Shown piece after piece: positions 28,906 to 38,713 of a stretch of DNA of 64,000 nt. The translations under genes and the position numbers were made by a program. Origin of the DNA: AWTP1-13 sp963827545 (GTDB taxonomy: Bacteria > Pseudomonadota > Alphaproteobacteria > Rhizobiales > Hyphomicrobiaceae); assembly GCA_963827545.1 (NCBI GenBank), contig CAWHBI010000034.1:44026-108025 (forward strand). Direction: 5' to 3'. A model generated the notes under the pieces. It was not told the DNA's origin, ran no database searches, and saw only the letters and a program-made list of their open reading frames with translations. How positions within the stretch are numbered: position 1 is the stretch's first letter; each line of letters opens with the position of its first letter.

Positions 28906-29911
28906 TGGAGGCGCTGGCCGAGTTCGATCTGCTGTCCCCCAAGACGCTGGCGGATGTGCTGGCGGCGCGCAAGGCCCACCCGCAGGCCCAGCTCGTAGGT
29001 GGCGGCACCGACCTGGTGGTCAACGTGCGCCGCGGCATCGTCGCGCCGCCCGTGCTGATCGAAATGAACCAAGTTGCGGAGCTTCGCTCGATCAAGGCCG
29101 ACGCGAGGATGCTCGAAATCGGTGCGTCCGTGACGCTGGCGGAGGTCGCGAACCATCCGGGCACTATCGAGCACTACCCGGTGGTGGCGCAGGCGGCCGC
29201 CTCCATTGCTGGGCCGACCCATCGCAACATGGGCACCGTCGGCGGCAACCTCTGCCTCGACACCCGCTGCATCTTCTACAACCAGAGCGAATGGTGGCGC
29301 TCCGCCAACAATCACTGCCTCAAGACCACCGGCGACGTTTGCCACGTGGCGCCGAAGAGCCGCGGCGTATGCTTTGCCACTTTCAGCGGCGATCTGGCGC
29401 CGGCGCTGCTCACGCTGGGCGCCGAGGTGGAACTGGTTGGGCCGAGAGGCGAGCGCACCCTGCCATTGCAGCAGCTCTATGTCGGCTATGCGCGCCACGA
29501 CGGCTCGGAGGGCGATGGCAAGCACTATCTTGCCCTCGAGCCCGGCGAGTTCGTAACCGCTGTGCGCGCCCCGAGGACGCCCGGCCTGCGCTCAGGCCTA
29601 CGACAAGATCCGCATCCGCCGCTCGATCGAGTATCCCGTTGCGGGCGTGGCGGTGGCGCTGCGGCGCGAGGGCGACGCTTTGGCCGACCTTCGCGTTGCC
29701 ATCACCGGCACCAACCCGCGCCCCGTCCTGCTCGAGGGCACCCGCGAGCTGTGCGGAGCTGCGCTCGACGATCGTGTTCCTCAGCGGACTAGACGCCCTC
29801 GTGCGCGATCAGATCATGTCGATGAAGACCACGTTCACGCCGGGCCATTACCGGCGGCGGGTTGCGGGCGTGCTGGCGCGGCGGCTGGTGCAGCGCCTGT
29901 TTGCGGGCTGA
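28905..29911 (+). pseudogene. hcrB: 4-hydroxybenzoyl-CoA reductase-like beta subunit, two frameshifts
   Basis: FAD-binding subunit of the molybdenum enzyme. The FAD domain is recognised by LVGGGTDLVVNVRRG and AGPTHRNMGTVGGNLCLDTRC. A loop with Cys122, Cys138, Cys146 and Cys156 follows; this is the [4Fe-4S] loop of 4-hydroxybenzoyl-CoA reductase, absent in ordinary xanthine and CO dehydrogenases. Translation is interrupted twice, near 29592 (next family frame starts AYDKIRIRRSIEYPVAG) and near 29780 (final frame reads LSGLDALVRDQIMSMKTTFT). Each break is one extra base, and the corrected length is 334 residues. The stop is at 29911, eight bases before a repeat copy. Confidence 0.85.
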
Positions 29912-29918
29912 ACCAAGT

Positions 29919-30070
29919 AGCAAGATCGTTTCTGATCGAAGCGCTTCGCTTCGATCATGGAACGTGAATTGTGCTGCTGGCTCCGACGTTTATGCATAGA
30001 GCAGGATTCACGCTTCGGCCGCCACGTTGCAGTTGAGGCAGAGTGCTTCAGTCCGAAGCGATCCTGCTCT
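29919..30070 (+). repeat. Interspersed ~150-bp repeat, copy 2
   Basis: Begins AGCAAGATCGTTTCTGATCGAAGC at 29919, has the GAAGCGCTTCGCTTCGATCA palindrome, and after AGAGCAGGATTCACGCTTCG ends with CCGAAGCGATCCTGCTCT at 30070. It lies 7 bases after the hcrB stop. Over most of its length it matches copy 3 (57585-57730) almost base for base, and copy 1 in inverted orientation. Inside it, the two halves are themselves related (AGCAAGATCG... and AGAGCAGGAT...). Confidence 0.93.
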
Positions 30071-30204
30071 AGGCCCCCACCGGCACGGCCAGATACGCGA
30101 GGTGCGCCCAGCCGTGCCGTCGACGCCCGGTACGCGAAACTTTCATCCGCGGCGTGCCGGGCCTATGTGACAGCCGAACGGTTACCAATTTACCAACGAG
30201 GCTC

Positions 30205-30990
30205 TCAGCCCAGCGCGAGTTCGGCCCTCGCCCAGCGATCGAGGAAGCTGCCGAGCCAGTCGCGCACCTTGGGCCCGTGCGTGACATGGCCCTCGATGTG
30301 CTCTTCGCGGGTGCGAGCACCTTTCATCTGCATGCGCGTATTGTTGTGGCCGGTCCAGCGGTGCACCTGCGCGAACGTGATCTCAGGGTGAAATTGAACG
30401 CCGAACGCGGCGGGGCCGTAAGCGAAGGCCTGGTTGGGGAAGGCGCCGTCTGATGTGGCAAGCAGCCGCGCGCCGCTGGCCAGATCATAGCCCTCCCGGT
30501 GCCACTGATAGACGTGACCGGGGAACGCCCCGAGCCGGCTGCCGTCCGCCGTCGTAGCCAGCGGGTAATACCCTATCTCCGCCTTGTCCTCGGGGTCGAA
30601 GCCGACCTTGGCGCCCAGGTGCATGGCCAGCATCTGCGCCCCGAGGCAGATGCCGAGAAACGGTGCGCTCTCCTTCAGCGCCACCCCGATCCATTCGATC
30701 TCCTCGCGAATGAAGTCGTCCTTGTCGTTGGCGCTCATGGGGCCGCCGAAGATCACGGCGCCGCAGTGGTGCGCCAGCGTCGGGGGCAGCGGCTCGCCGA
30801 AGCGCGGCTTGCGGATGTCGAGATGGTAGCCGTGGCGAACGAACCACTGGCCGACGTGGCCGGGGTTGGAGTTTTCCTGATGCAACACGATCAGCACGGG
30901 CTTTTTCGCCCCGTTCGTGCCCGCGCTGATCGGCACTTGACCGACGGCGCGTGCCTCGCCGGCGGTTTCGGGAGATTGGACGTCAAGCAT
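30205..30990 (-). CDS. Class I glutamine amidotransferase-like protein
   Basis: A 261-residue protein with a type 1 amidotransferase domain: GAVIFGGPMSANDKDDF oxyanion region, the nucleophile Cys in FLGICLGAQMLA, and the His-Glu pair in AFGVQFHPEITFAQVHRW. Such stand-alone enzymes (GMP synthase glutaminase-like) act on gamma-glutamyl compounds or provide ammonia; no partner subunit is nearby. It starts 8 bases within the end of the SDR gene, so the two are coupled. The first 27 residues are an unconserved extension; a start further inside is possible. Confidence 0.85.
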   Translation of the reverse strand: MLDVQSPETAGEARAVGQVPISAGTNGAKKPVLIVLHQENSNPGHVGQWFVRHGYHLDIRKPRFGEPLPPTLAHHCGAVIFGGPMSANDKDDFIREEIEWIGVALKESAPFLGICLGAQMLAMHLGAKVGFDPEDKAEIGYYPLATTADGSRLGAFPGHVYQWHREGYDLASGARLLATSDGAFPNQAFAYGPAAFGVQFHPEITFAQVHRWTGHNNTRMQMKGARTREEHIEGHVTHGPKVRDWLGSFLDRWARAELALG

Positions 30991-31858
30991 CGCTTCGCTC
31001 GCCTTCGCGTGGCTTCAGCAACCATCCGACGATGGGAATCAGGATTCTATGCGGCATGATGCGCATGGCCAGCGCCAGAAAAGGATTAATCACTCCCGGA
31101 ATCACAACCCGCAGCCCCAAAATAAAGCCGAGATAGCCGGCGCGGGCGACCGATTCGGCCGAGGCCGGCAGCACCAGCGTGCGGTACATGGCCGTCTCGG
31201 ACCCCATGCGCGCGTGAAACGCCGTGCTGACGGGCCCAGGCGCCAACGAGCACACGCGCACGCCCTCGCCCGCCGTTTCCGCCGCGATCGCCTCGGTCAG
31301 CGAGAGCACGTAGGCCTTGCTCGCATAATAGGCCGCCTGGTTGGGCCCCGGTGCGTAGCCGCCCAGCGAGGCCACGTTGAGGATTCCTCCGCGCCCGCGC
31401 ACCCGCATGCCAGGCAGAAAGTGCCGCGTGAGTTGCGACAGGGCTCGCACGTTGAGGTCGATCAGCCGCAACACGTCCTCAGGCGCGTGCCCATGGAACG
31501 GGCCGGAGAGCCCCATTCCGGCGCTGTTGACGAGCACGTCGGCGTAGGCCCCGCGCGCTGCCAGGGCGGCCTCGATCGTGGCAATCGCGCCGGGCGCGGT
31601 CACGTCGGCGGGGACGGTGGCGGCCTGCACCTTGAAGTCGGCGCGGATGCTCGCTGCGGCCTCCTCCAGGGGCGCGGTGCGCCGCGCCACCAGCATCACA
31701 TCGTTGCCCGCTGCCGCGAAGCGCCGCGCAAGCGCACGGCCGATGCCCTCCGACCCTCCGGTCACGACCACCGTCGGCCGCAAACCCGCATAGGCTGCCA
31801 GCGCCGCGGGGTCGGGGCGCCACCAGCGCCGGCGCCAGGCCTGGAGCGGGGATGGCAT
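30983..31858 (-). CDS. SDR family NAD(P)-dependent oxidoreductase
   Basis: A 291-residue classical SDR. Cofactor motif TGGSEGIGRALARRF, NSAG motif, catalytic Ser in NVASLGGY and YASK all present. The C-terminus adds a hydrophobic segment (LGFILGLRVVIPGVINPFLALAMRIMP) typical of the DHRS/sterol-type membrane-associated SDR subgroup. The substrate is not known. Downstream amidotransferase gene overlaps by 8 bases; upstream the divergent AhpD-like gene starts 61 bases away. Confidence 0.88.
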   Translation of the reverse strand: MPSPLQAWRRRWWRPDPAALAAYAGLRPTVVVTGGSEGIGRALARRFAAAGNDVMLVARRTAPLEEAAASIRADFKVQAATVPADVTAPGAIATIEAALAARGAYADVLVNSAGMGLSGPFHGHAPEDVLRLIDLNVRALSQLTRHFLPGMRVRGRGGILNVASLGGYAPGPNQAAYYASKAYVLSLTEAIAAETAGEGVRVCSLAPGPVSTAFHARMGSETAMYRTLVLPASAESVARAGYLGFILGLRVVIPGVINPFLALAMRIMPHRILIPIVGWLLKPREGERSDA

Positions 31859-31919
31859 GGGGCCTTTCTATGCTCTCGCGGACGTCGCTAGAATGGAGCA
31901 CCGCAACAGAGGGGACATT

Positions 31920-32471
31920 ATGTCTCGCGTATCGATCAAGGCGAAGGAAGACTTGCCCAAGGAGCTTTGGCCCCTGTGGGAGAGGATGCAGGGCTACGGC
32001 GCGTTCGAGAACCAGGCAGGCGCCATGGTGCACCGGCCGCCGATCTTCAAGAACGTGTGGGCGCTGCTGACGGATCTCGCCGACGAGGCGGTGCTGCCCA
32101 AGCGCACCCTCGAGCTTGCCCTGGTCACGGTGTCGCTCCTCAACAAGTGCACCTATTGCGTCTCCCATCACGCGCCGAAGCTCAGCGTTCAGGGCATCTC
32201 GGAGGAAGGCGCGGCGAAGCTGCTCGACTATCAGGACCACCCCGAACTCGATGCAGTCGACAAGCTCGTCGTCGAGTACGCGATCGCGGTCACCAACCAT
32301 TGGAACCGCACGCGCGACGAGGTGTTCGCCCGCTTGAAGCAGCACTTTACCGAGGCCCAGATCGTCGAGCTGACCTGGCGCGCGGCGTTGTGCGGCGCCT
32401 TCAATCGCTTCAACGACATCCTCCAGCTCGACATCGAGCAAGGTGTCGCCGTTCGCGAGGCGGCGGAGTAA
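31920..32471 (+). CDS. Carboxymuconolactone decarboxylase / AhpD-like protein
   Basis: A 183-residue all-helical protein of the CMD/AhpD family. The redox-type motif CTYCVSHH with a Cys-x-x-Cys and following His, then ELTWRAALCGAFNRFNDIL, matches alkylhydroperoxidase D-like proteins. They reduce peroxides using the two Cys; some members act on aromatic lactones. The ATG at 31920 gives the family start (MSRVSIKAKEDLPKELWPLWERM) and has GAGGGGAC just upstream; the frame opens 21 codons earlier. Confidence 0.85.
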   Translation: MSRVSIKAKEDLPKELWPLWERMQGYGAFENQAGAMVHRPPIFKNVWALLTDLADEAVLPKRTLELALVTVSLLNKCTYCVSHHAPKLSVQGISEEGAAKLLDYQDHPELDAVDKLVVEYAIAVTNHWNRTRDEVFARLKQHFTEAQIVELTWRAALCGAFNRFNDILQLDIEQGVAVREAAE

Positions 32472-32511
32472 AGAGCCGATGGGCCACGGAGCAAGCAAGA
32501 ACCTTCCATAG

Positions 32512-32949
32512 ATGGAAGGCCTGTGCGTCATTTCAAAGGCCCCAGGCATGGCCCGTCGCAGGAAAAAGCTCTCGCCAATGCAGCGTCGTCTGCACAGCAT
32601 CGGCTTTGGCTTCATGGTGGCGGGAGGCACGGTGGCGCTCGTCCTGCTCCTGCCGATCATTATTCCTGTCGCTGCCATCAGCGAGTCTCTGGAGGAACGA
32701 AGGCTGGCCCGCTTCAAGTGCCTGACCTGCGGTCAGCCGATCGGAAGAGAGGAAATCCGGCGCGCCAAGCGTGAGGCCGTGGTCTTGGGCCAACCCAGCG
32801 GTGGTCCGCTGGATCACATCAAGCGTCGCGTTGTCACCGTGTGGGAGGTGATCTGTCGGACGTGCGGTCACAGGTACACCTATCGGCCGAGCCAACCGCA
32901 CGCTGCCCTGGAGTCCAGGGGCAGCGGCGCGAGCGGGCAAGCCGCCTGA
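32512..32949 (+). CDS. Small membrane protein with zinc-ribbon-like Cys pairs
   Basis: A 145-residue protein: a basic N-terminus, one transmembrane helix (about residues 32-56, FMVAGGTVALVLLLPIII), and a cytosolic part with CLTCGQ and CRTCGH pairs 42 residues apart, a zinc-ribbon arrangement. No family is recognised. The start may be at 32548 (MARRRKKLSP) as no clear ribosome binding site distinguishes the two. Transcribed in the direction of, and perhaps with, the LysE gene. Confidence 0.65.
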   Translation: MEGLCVISKAPGMARRRKKLSPMQRRLHSIGFGFMVAGGTVALVLLLPIIIPVAAISESLEERRLARFKCLTCGQPIGREEIRRAKREAVVLGQPSGGPLDHIKRRVVTVWEVICRTCGHRYTYRPSQPHAALESRGSGASGQAA

Positions 32950-33037
32950 GCCGCTGCACAAGTTCCGCCTCGGGTGCCGCGCCGAGGTGACGAGGCGTCC
33001 GGTAAGCTGCGGCGGCTGGGATATCGGCGGGCCATCC

Positions 33038-33667
33038 ATGCACTTCATCTCGTTCGAAACCCTGCTGGCGTTTGCCGCCACCTGCCTGGTGATCGAGCTG
33101 ACGCCAGGACCCAACATGGCGTACCTGGCCATCCTGAGTGCGAGCGTCGGCCACCGCGCAGGCTTTGCGGCAACGCTCGGCGTTGCGCTGGGTCTGCTGG
33201 GGATCGGTCTTGCCGCTGCGCTCGGCCTCGCCGCGATCATTGCCAATTCGCGCTGGCTGTACGAGCTGCTGCGCTGGTGCGGTGTGGTCTACCTGTTCTG
33301 GCTGGCATGGGAAGCCTGGCGCGGCGAGCGGGAGACGTCGCCCGGCAAGGCCGAGGTCGAGACGGAGGACGCCAAATATTTCGTGCGCGGGCTCGTCACC
33401 AACCTGCTCAATCCCAAGGCCGGCATCTTCTACATCGCAATCCTGCCGACATTCCTCGACGTGTCCCGGCCGCTCATGGGGCAAGCGATTGCGCTGTCGG
33501 TCATCTATGTGATGGTGGCAACGGCGGTCCACGGCGGCATCGTGGCATTGGCCGGCGCGGCCCGACCATGGCTCGAGGACGAGCGCCGCAGCACCATCAT
33601 TCGCCGCACGCTCGCGCTCGTTCTGGCCGCGATCGCGCTGTGGCTGCTTGCGGCGACCCGGCGATAG
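33038..33667 (+). CDS. LysE/RhtB-family amino acid exporter
   Basis: A 209-residue inner-membrane protein with about six helices. The family start FAATCLVIELTPGPNMAYLAILSASVGHRAGF holds the conserved TPGPN motif, and NLLNPKAGIFYIAILPTFLD is the second signature. Such proteins export amino acids or homoserine lactones. The ATG at 33038 is used because upstream codons read into unconserved sequence. Convergent with the LysR gene 22 bases away. Confidence 0.9.
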   Translation: MHFISFETLLAFAATCLVIELTPGPNMAYLAILSASVGHRAGFAATLGVALGLLGIGLAAALGLAAIIANSRWLYELLRWCGVVYLFWLAWEAWRGERETSPGKAEVETEDAKYFVRGLVTNLLNPKAGIFYIAILPTFLDVSRPLMGQAIALSVIYVMVATAVHGGIVALAGAARPWLEDERRSTIIRRTLALVLAAIALWLLAATRR

Positions 33668-33689
33668 CTGCCCCGGGGCATGATGCCCG

Positions 33690-34619
33690 TCAATCCGTCA
33701 TTGCCACCGCTGGCGACGGCTTGCGGCGCAGTCTGCTATCCGACCCCGGCCGGCCGGGCCTGCGCAAGCGCGTGGCGAACTCCTGGCGAATGTGGCGGGC
33801 CAACTCCACGGCGATCTCGTTGGGCCGCCCCGGCGGCAGGTACATGTTGATGAGGAACCGCGGCATCGGCGGCAGCCGCTCGTGTTCCACCGTCTCCAGA
33901 TAGTGGGGGATGGTGCCGCGCAGGAAGACGCCAACCGCCACGTCAGCCTCGATGGACGCGAACAGGGCCTCCATGCTGCTGACCTCGCACACGGGACGCC
34001 AGTCGCGCCCCGCCTCGCGCAGCGCCTTCAGTATGGTCGGCCGGAACTCGCAGTTGCGGTCGCCCACCGACAGCGGCAGCGGGTCGCGCAGGTGCGCGGT
34101 GCCGTTGATGGCGCCGGTCCACACCAGGTCATCCTCCAGCAGGCTCTCGCCGTTGGCTCGGCAGCGCTGCTCCGTGGTCAGCGTCAGATCGACCTCGCCG
34201 CTGCGCAGCAGATCCAGCAGCTCTGGCGTGGTCATGCACCTGAGGGCCACCCGCACACGCGGCCAGGCCTTGTCGAACCGCCTCAGGATCGGCGGCAGAT
34301 AGGGGCCGACGATGTCGTGCGGCACCCCCAGCCGCACCTCGCCCTCGTAGGCCGGTGCGCTCATGGTGCCCCACACCTCGTCGTTGAGGGCAATGAGGCG
34401 CTGCGCGTGCGTCATCAGCCGCTCCCCGCTGGGCAGGACACTGAGGCGCTTGTGGTGGCGTTCGAACAACTCGGTGCCGAACAGCTCCTCCAGGCGCTTC
34501 AGCTGCTGGCTGACGGCGGCCTGCGTAAGGTTGAGCAGGTGGGCCGCGCCCGTGACGCTGCCGGTCTCCACCACGGCCACGAAGGCCCTGAGCAGGCCGA
34601 TATCGATGTCACGGCGCAT
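33690..34619 (-). CDS. LysR-family transcriptional regulator
   Basis: A 309-residue regulator: N-terminal helix-turn-helix (LLRAFVAVVETGSVTGAAHLLNLTQAAVSQQLKRLEELFG) and a periplasmic-binding-like effector domain (residues about 90-290). Target unknown; LysR regulators often act on divergent or neighbouring catabolic genes. AGGAG lies 7 bases before the ATG at 34619, making it the clear start. Upstream is a 342-base gap with an inverted repeat before the DUF1127 gene. Confidence 0.92.
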   Translation of the reverse strand: MRRDIDIGLLRAFVAVVETGSVTGAAHLLNLTQAAVSQQLKRLEELFGTELFERHHKRLSVLPSGERLMTHAQRLIALNDEVWGTMSAPAYEGEVRLGVPHDIVGPYLPPILRRFDKAWPRVRVALRCMTTPELLDLLRSGEVDLTLTTEQRCRANGESLLEDDLVWTGAINGTAHLRDPLPLSVGDRNCEFRPTILKALREAGRDWRPVCEVSSMEALFASIEADVAVGVFLRGTIPHYLETVEHERLPPMPRFLINMYLPPGRPNEIAVELARHIRQEFATRLRRPGRPGSDSRLRRKPSPAVAMTD

Positions 34620-34797
34620 GGCTTGCTCCTGAATAAGAGAGCGTGATGCAAGACATAAGTAATATTCGATTTCGTTATGCAAGAGCAAGGGGTAGATCGA
34701 CCGCTGGAGAAGGGTCAGACCCCTCGCGCCGACCGATCATTCCAGCCATCGACGTTGGAGGCGAGGAGTCTGATACCGGCGAGCCAATCAACATACC

Positions 34798-34911
34798 CGT
34801 CATCCCGGAAGTCGAGGCGTCGCCGAGACTGTCCGGGATCTGCGGCAGGGCATGGGCGCGCGGCAGGTCCCGGATATCCTCGACTGCGTCTCGGATTCCG
34901 GGATGACGGGT
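34798..34911. repeat. Inverted repeat with CCGGGATGACGG ends
   Basis: Arms at about 34798-34843 and 34867-34911 start CCCGTCATCCCGGAAG and end TTCCGGGATGACGGG, pairing through TCGAGG/CCTCGA and CCGGGAT. Such CCGTCATCCCGG hairpins occur as dispersed intergenic repeats in several alphaproteobacteria. It lies in the gap between the LysR gene and the DUF1127 gene, which otherwise shows nothing recognisable. Confidence 0.8.
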
Positions 34912-34961
34912 GAAAACTTTGGCTGTTTGGTATGAACCCTTGCAAATAGCGGAGCAGGACA

Positions 34962-35192
34962 ATGTCTTCCTCAGTTGCATGTGCGCTGTCGCGGCCGTGG
35001 CTGAGCCTCGCAGCACAGGCTTCTTCCCTGGCACGCAAGATCGCCCTTGCCCTGGAAGTGCGCGCCGAGCGCCGCAGGCTGCTCAGTCTGGACCATGGCG
35101 CGCTCAAGGACATGGGCTTCAACAAGGGACAGGCACATTGCGAAGCCAGCCGCTCGTTCTGGGACCTGCCCGTCGACCGGCTGCGCATGTGA
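34962..35192 (+). CDS. DUF1127 (YjiS-like) small protein
   Basis: A 76-residue protein whose C-terminal half, RRRLLSLDHGALKDMGFNK and WDLPVDRLRM, fits the DUF1127 pattern R-L-L-DR-L-DIGL found in alphaproteobacteria. In related bacteria DUF1127 proteins are short, Arg-rich, RNA- or phosphate-related regulators, but this one's role is unknown. The N-terminal half is an amphipathic Ala/Ser-rich helix. Convergent with rtcB across a palindromic repeat. Confidence 0.82.
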   Translation: MSSSVACALSRPWLSLAAQASSLARKIALALEVRAERRRLLSLDHGALKDMGFNKGQAHCEASRSFWDLPVDRLRM

Positions 35193-35195
35193 TGT

Positions 35196-35310
35196 CCCTC
35201 TCCCCGCTTGTCCGGGAGAGGGCTAGGCGCGAGAGGCGCAAAGCTCGGATGGTCCTTGGGGCCGCCCCTCACCCGACCCTCTCCCCATCGAAGATGATGG
35301 GGGAGAGGGA
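35196..35310. repeat. Paired CCCTCTCCCC hairpins between convergent genes
   Basis: Two hairpins: CCCTCTCCCC-loop-GGGAGAGGG at 35196-35222 and CCCTCTCCCC-loop-GGGGGAGAGGG at about 35278-35309. The two CCCTCTCCCC stretches are direct copies. They fill the gap between the DUF1127 gene and rtcB, which converge, and may act as bidirectional terminators. Confidence 0.8.
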
Positions 35311-35317
35311 GAAGCGC

Positions 35318-36544
<1,227 letters not shown>

Positions 36545-36691
36545 GCCGCGTTGCAGGGCTCAGCCCCTCGCTGGTCCCTTCTTAAGCCTGAAAGATAGCT
36601 GGCGCGAGGGCACTACTCCGATGGCAAAGGGCCGCGCAGATGGCAGACGAATGCGTTGGCTTTTTGTCCCCGGGCCAGTAGACAGAGCCCC

Positions 36692-37865
36692 ATGCGCACA
36701 CAGGTCGGCATTGTTGGTGGGGGCCCCTCGGGGCTGCTCCTGGCCAGGCTCCTCGGCCTTGCCGGCATCGACACCGTCGTCCTGGAGCGGCGCACGCCCG
36801 AATACCTGCGCGCTCGCATCCGTGCCGGGCTGCTGGAGCAAGGAACGGTTGACCTCCTCACCGAGGCCGGCGTGGGCGACCGGCTGGCCCGCGAGCGGCT
36901 GATCCACGAGGGTGTCGAGCTCGCCTTCGACGGCAGGCGCCACCGCATCGATCTCAAGGGCCTCTCCGGCAAGGTGGTGACCATCTACGGCCAGGCCGAG
37001 ATCCAGAAGGACCTGATGGACGCTCACGCGGCCATGGGCACCGAGGTGGTCTACGAGGCCGAGGATGTCAGCCTGCACGGCCTCACCAACGAACGCCCGC
37101 GCTTGCGCTACCACAACGGGGGCAACACGTTCGAGATCGAATGCGACTTCATCGCCGGCTGCGACGGCTTCCATGGCGTCAGCCGCCAGGCCATCCCGCA
37201 GGAGGTGATCCGCATCTACGAGCGGGTCTATCCCTTCGGCTGGCTCGGCATCCTCGCTGACACGAAGCCCGTCAACCACGAGCTGATCTACGCCAACCAC
37301 GAGCGGGGCTTCGCGCTCTGCACCATGCGCTCCATGACGCGCAGCCGCTACTACCTGCAGGTCTCAGCCGACGAGGATGTGGCCGACTGGTCGGACGACC
37401 GCTTCTGGACCGAGCTCAAGCGGCGCATCCCGCCCGACGCCGCGGCGGCGCTCGGAACCGGGCCGCGGCTGGAGATGAGCGTGGCGCCGCTGCGCTCGTT
37501 CGTGGCCGAGCCCTTGCGCTACGGCCGCCTGTTCCTTGCAGGCAACTCCGCCCACATCGTGCCGCCCACCGGGGCGAAGGGCCTGAACCTCGCCGTTGCC
37601 GACGTGCGCTTCCTCACCGAGGCGCTCATCGCTTACTACAAGCGGGGCAGCGCAGACTCTGCTCGACGGCTATTCCGACCGCTGCCTCGCCCGCGTCTGG
37701 AAGGCACAGCGCTTCTCCTGGTGGATGACCAACCTCACCCACCGCTTCCCGGAAGCCAGCTCCTTCGAGCGGCGCGCGCAGATGGCTGAACTGGCCTACC
37801 TTGCAAGTTCCAGAGCGGCGCAAACGACTCTGGCCGAGAACTACGTCGGCCTGGCCCTGGGCTGA
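36692..37865 (+). pseudogene. pobA: 4-hydroxybenzoate 3-monooxygenase, one frameshift
   Basis: FAD-dependent hydroxylase turning 4-hydroxybenzoate into protocatechuate. The start MRTQVGIVGGGPSGLLLARLLG is the FAD-binding motif, and RIRAGLLEQGTVDLL, EIQKDLMDAH, CDFIAGCDGFHG and FLAGNSAHIVPPTGAKGLNLA are characteristic. After AYYKRGSAD near 37653 the family sequence continues one base further on as LLDGYSDRCLARVWKAQRFS, ending ENYVGLALG at 37865. Deleting one base of GACTCTG restores 390 residues, the normal length. As read, the first frame would end at 37789. An intact gene with sequencing error is possible. Confidence 0.88.
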
Positions 37866-37977
37866 GCCACCCACGATCTCCGAACGCTCAGAGAGAACAG
37901 GGTGACCTGCCGCACGGGCGATCCCCGCAGCAGATCCGGATCAAGCCCCGGTTTGGTCTGATAGGCAGGCAGGGGCG

Positions 37978-38526
37978 TCACGCCGCCTGCCTGGTCTTCT
38001 CGCGCACCGGCGCCTTCCTGGGCACCGCCTTCAAGTTGCGTCCTGGCGGCGCCGTCTCGGCACGCAAGTGCTCCTTGACGACGACCCTGGACGGCCTGAA
38101 GGCCTGCTTCACCGCTTCGACCGCCAGGTCCGGCCTGGCGTCGCGACCCATGAAGGCGTCGAGCGCCACATAGCCCGCGTCCGGCCAGCTGTGAATGCTG
38201 ATGTGGCCCTCGGCCAGCACCGCCGCGCCGGACACGCCGCCGTTCTCCGCAAAGCGATGCAGATGGATGTGCAGCAGGGTTGCGCCCGCCACGTCCACGC
38301 ACCGCCTCAGCGTCTCTTTGATGTGCTTGAGATCGTCAAGCCGCTTAGCGCCGTACAGATCCACGATGAGATGGGTGCCCGCACATCGAACCCCATCGCG
38401 TTCTATGAAGAAGTCTTTCCTGACGTTGTGCGCTAGAGGCGCGCTTTGACCATGATCTTCCTTTTGGGCGGTGCTTGAACGGGTCAAGTCCATCCCCAAT
38501 TGGAAGAGGGCGTCGGTGTAAGCCAT
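37978..38526 (-). CDS. speD: SpeD-like protein without catalytic residues
   Basis: A 182-residue homologue of prokaryotic S-adenosylmethionine decarboxylase. The core HLIVDLYGAKRLDDLKHI, ATLLHIHLHRFAENGGVSGAAVLAEG and HISIHSWPD fit, including the His of the HSW motif. The self-cleaving ES(H) Ser that forms the pyruvoyl group is Gly107 (EGHIS), and the conserved Cys of the FMCGDA motif is Gly127 (FMGRDA). So normal decarboxylase activity is unlikely. The N-terminal MAYTDALFQLGMDLTRSSTAQ segment and basic C-terminal tail (AVPRKAPVREKTRQAA) are extra. The ATG at 38526 follows GGAGGGG. Confidence 0.9.
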   Translation of the reverse strand: MAYTDALFQLGMDLTRSSTAQKEDHGQSAPLAHNVRKDFFIERDGVRCAGTHLIVDLYGAKRLDDLKHIKETLRRCVDVAGATLLHIHLHRFAENGGVSGAAVLAEGHISIHSWPDAGYVALDAFMGRDARPDLAVEAVKQAFRPSRVVVKEHLRAETAPPGRNLKAVPRKAPVREKTRQAA

Positions 38527-38713
38527 GGGACCCCTCCCCAACCAGTAGACAGCCAACCCGCTGCCCCACAAATCGAGATCGATGCGCGGGGCAAACGGAG
38601 ACGCGTGATATGAGGCCAAAGGTCACCCCACGCAAGGGTAAATAAGGGCTTGCGACGAAAAATTCTCATGCGTGCTGCGCTGAGAAACCAGTGCGAACGT
38701 GCGCGCCCGAGCG

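Noticed and set aside
32512..32547. Alternative longer start of the small membrane protein
   Set aside because: Kept in the feature as the outer limit, but no ribosome binding site supports it over 32548; not treated as a finding.
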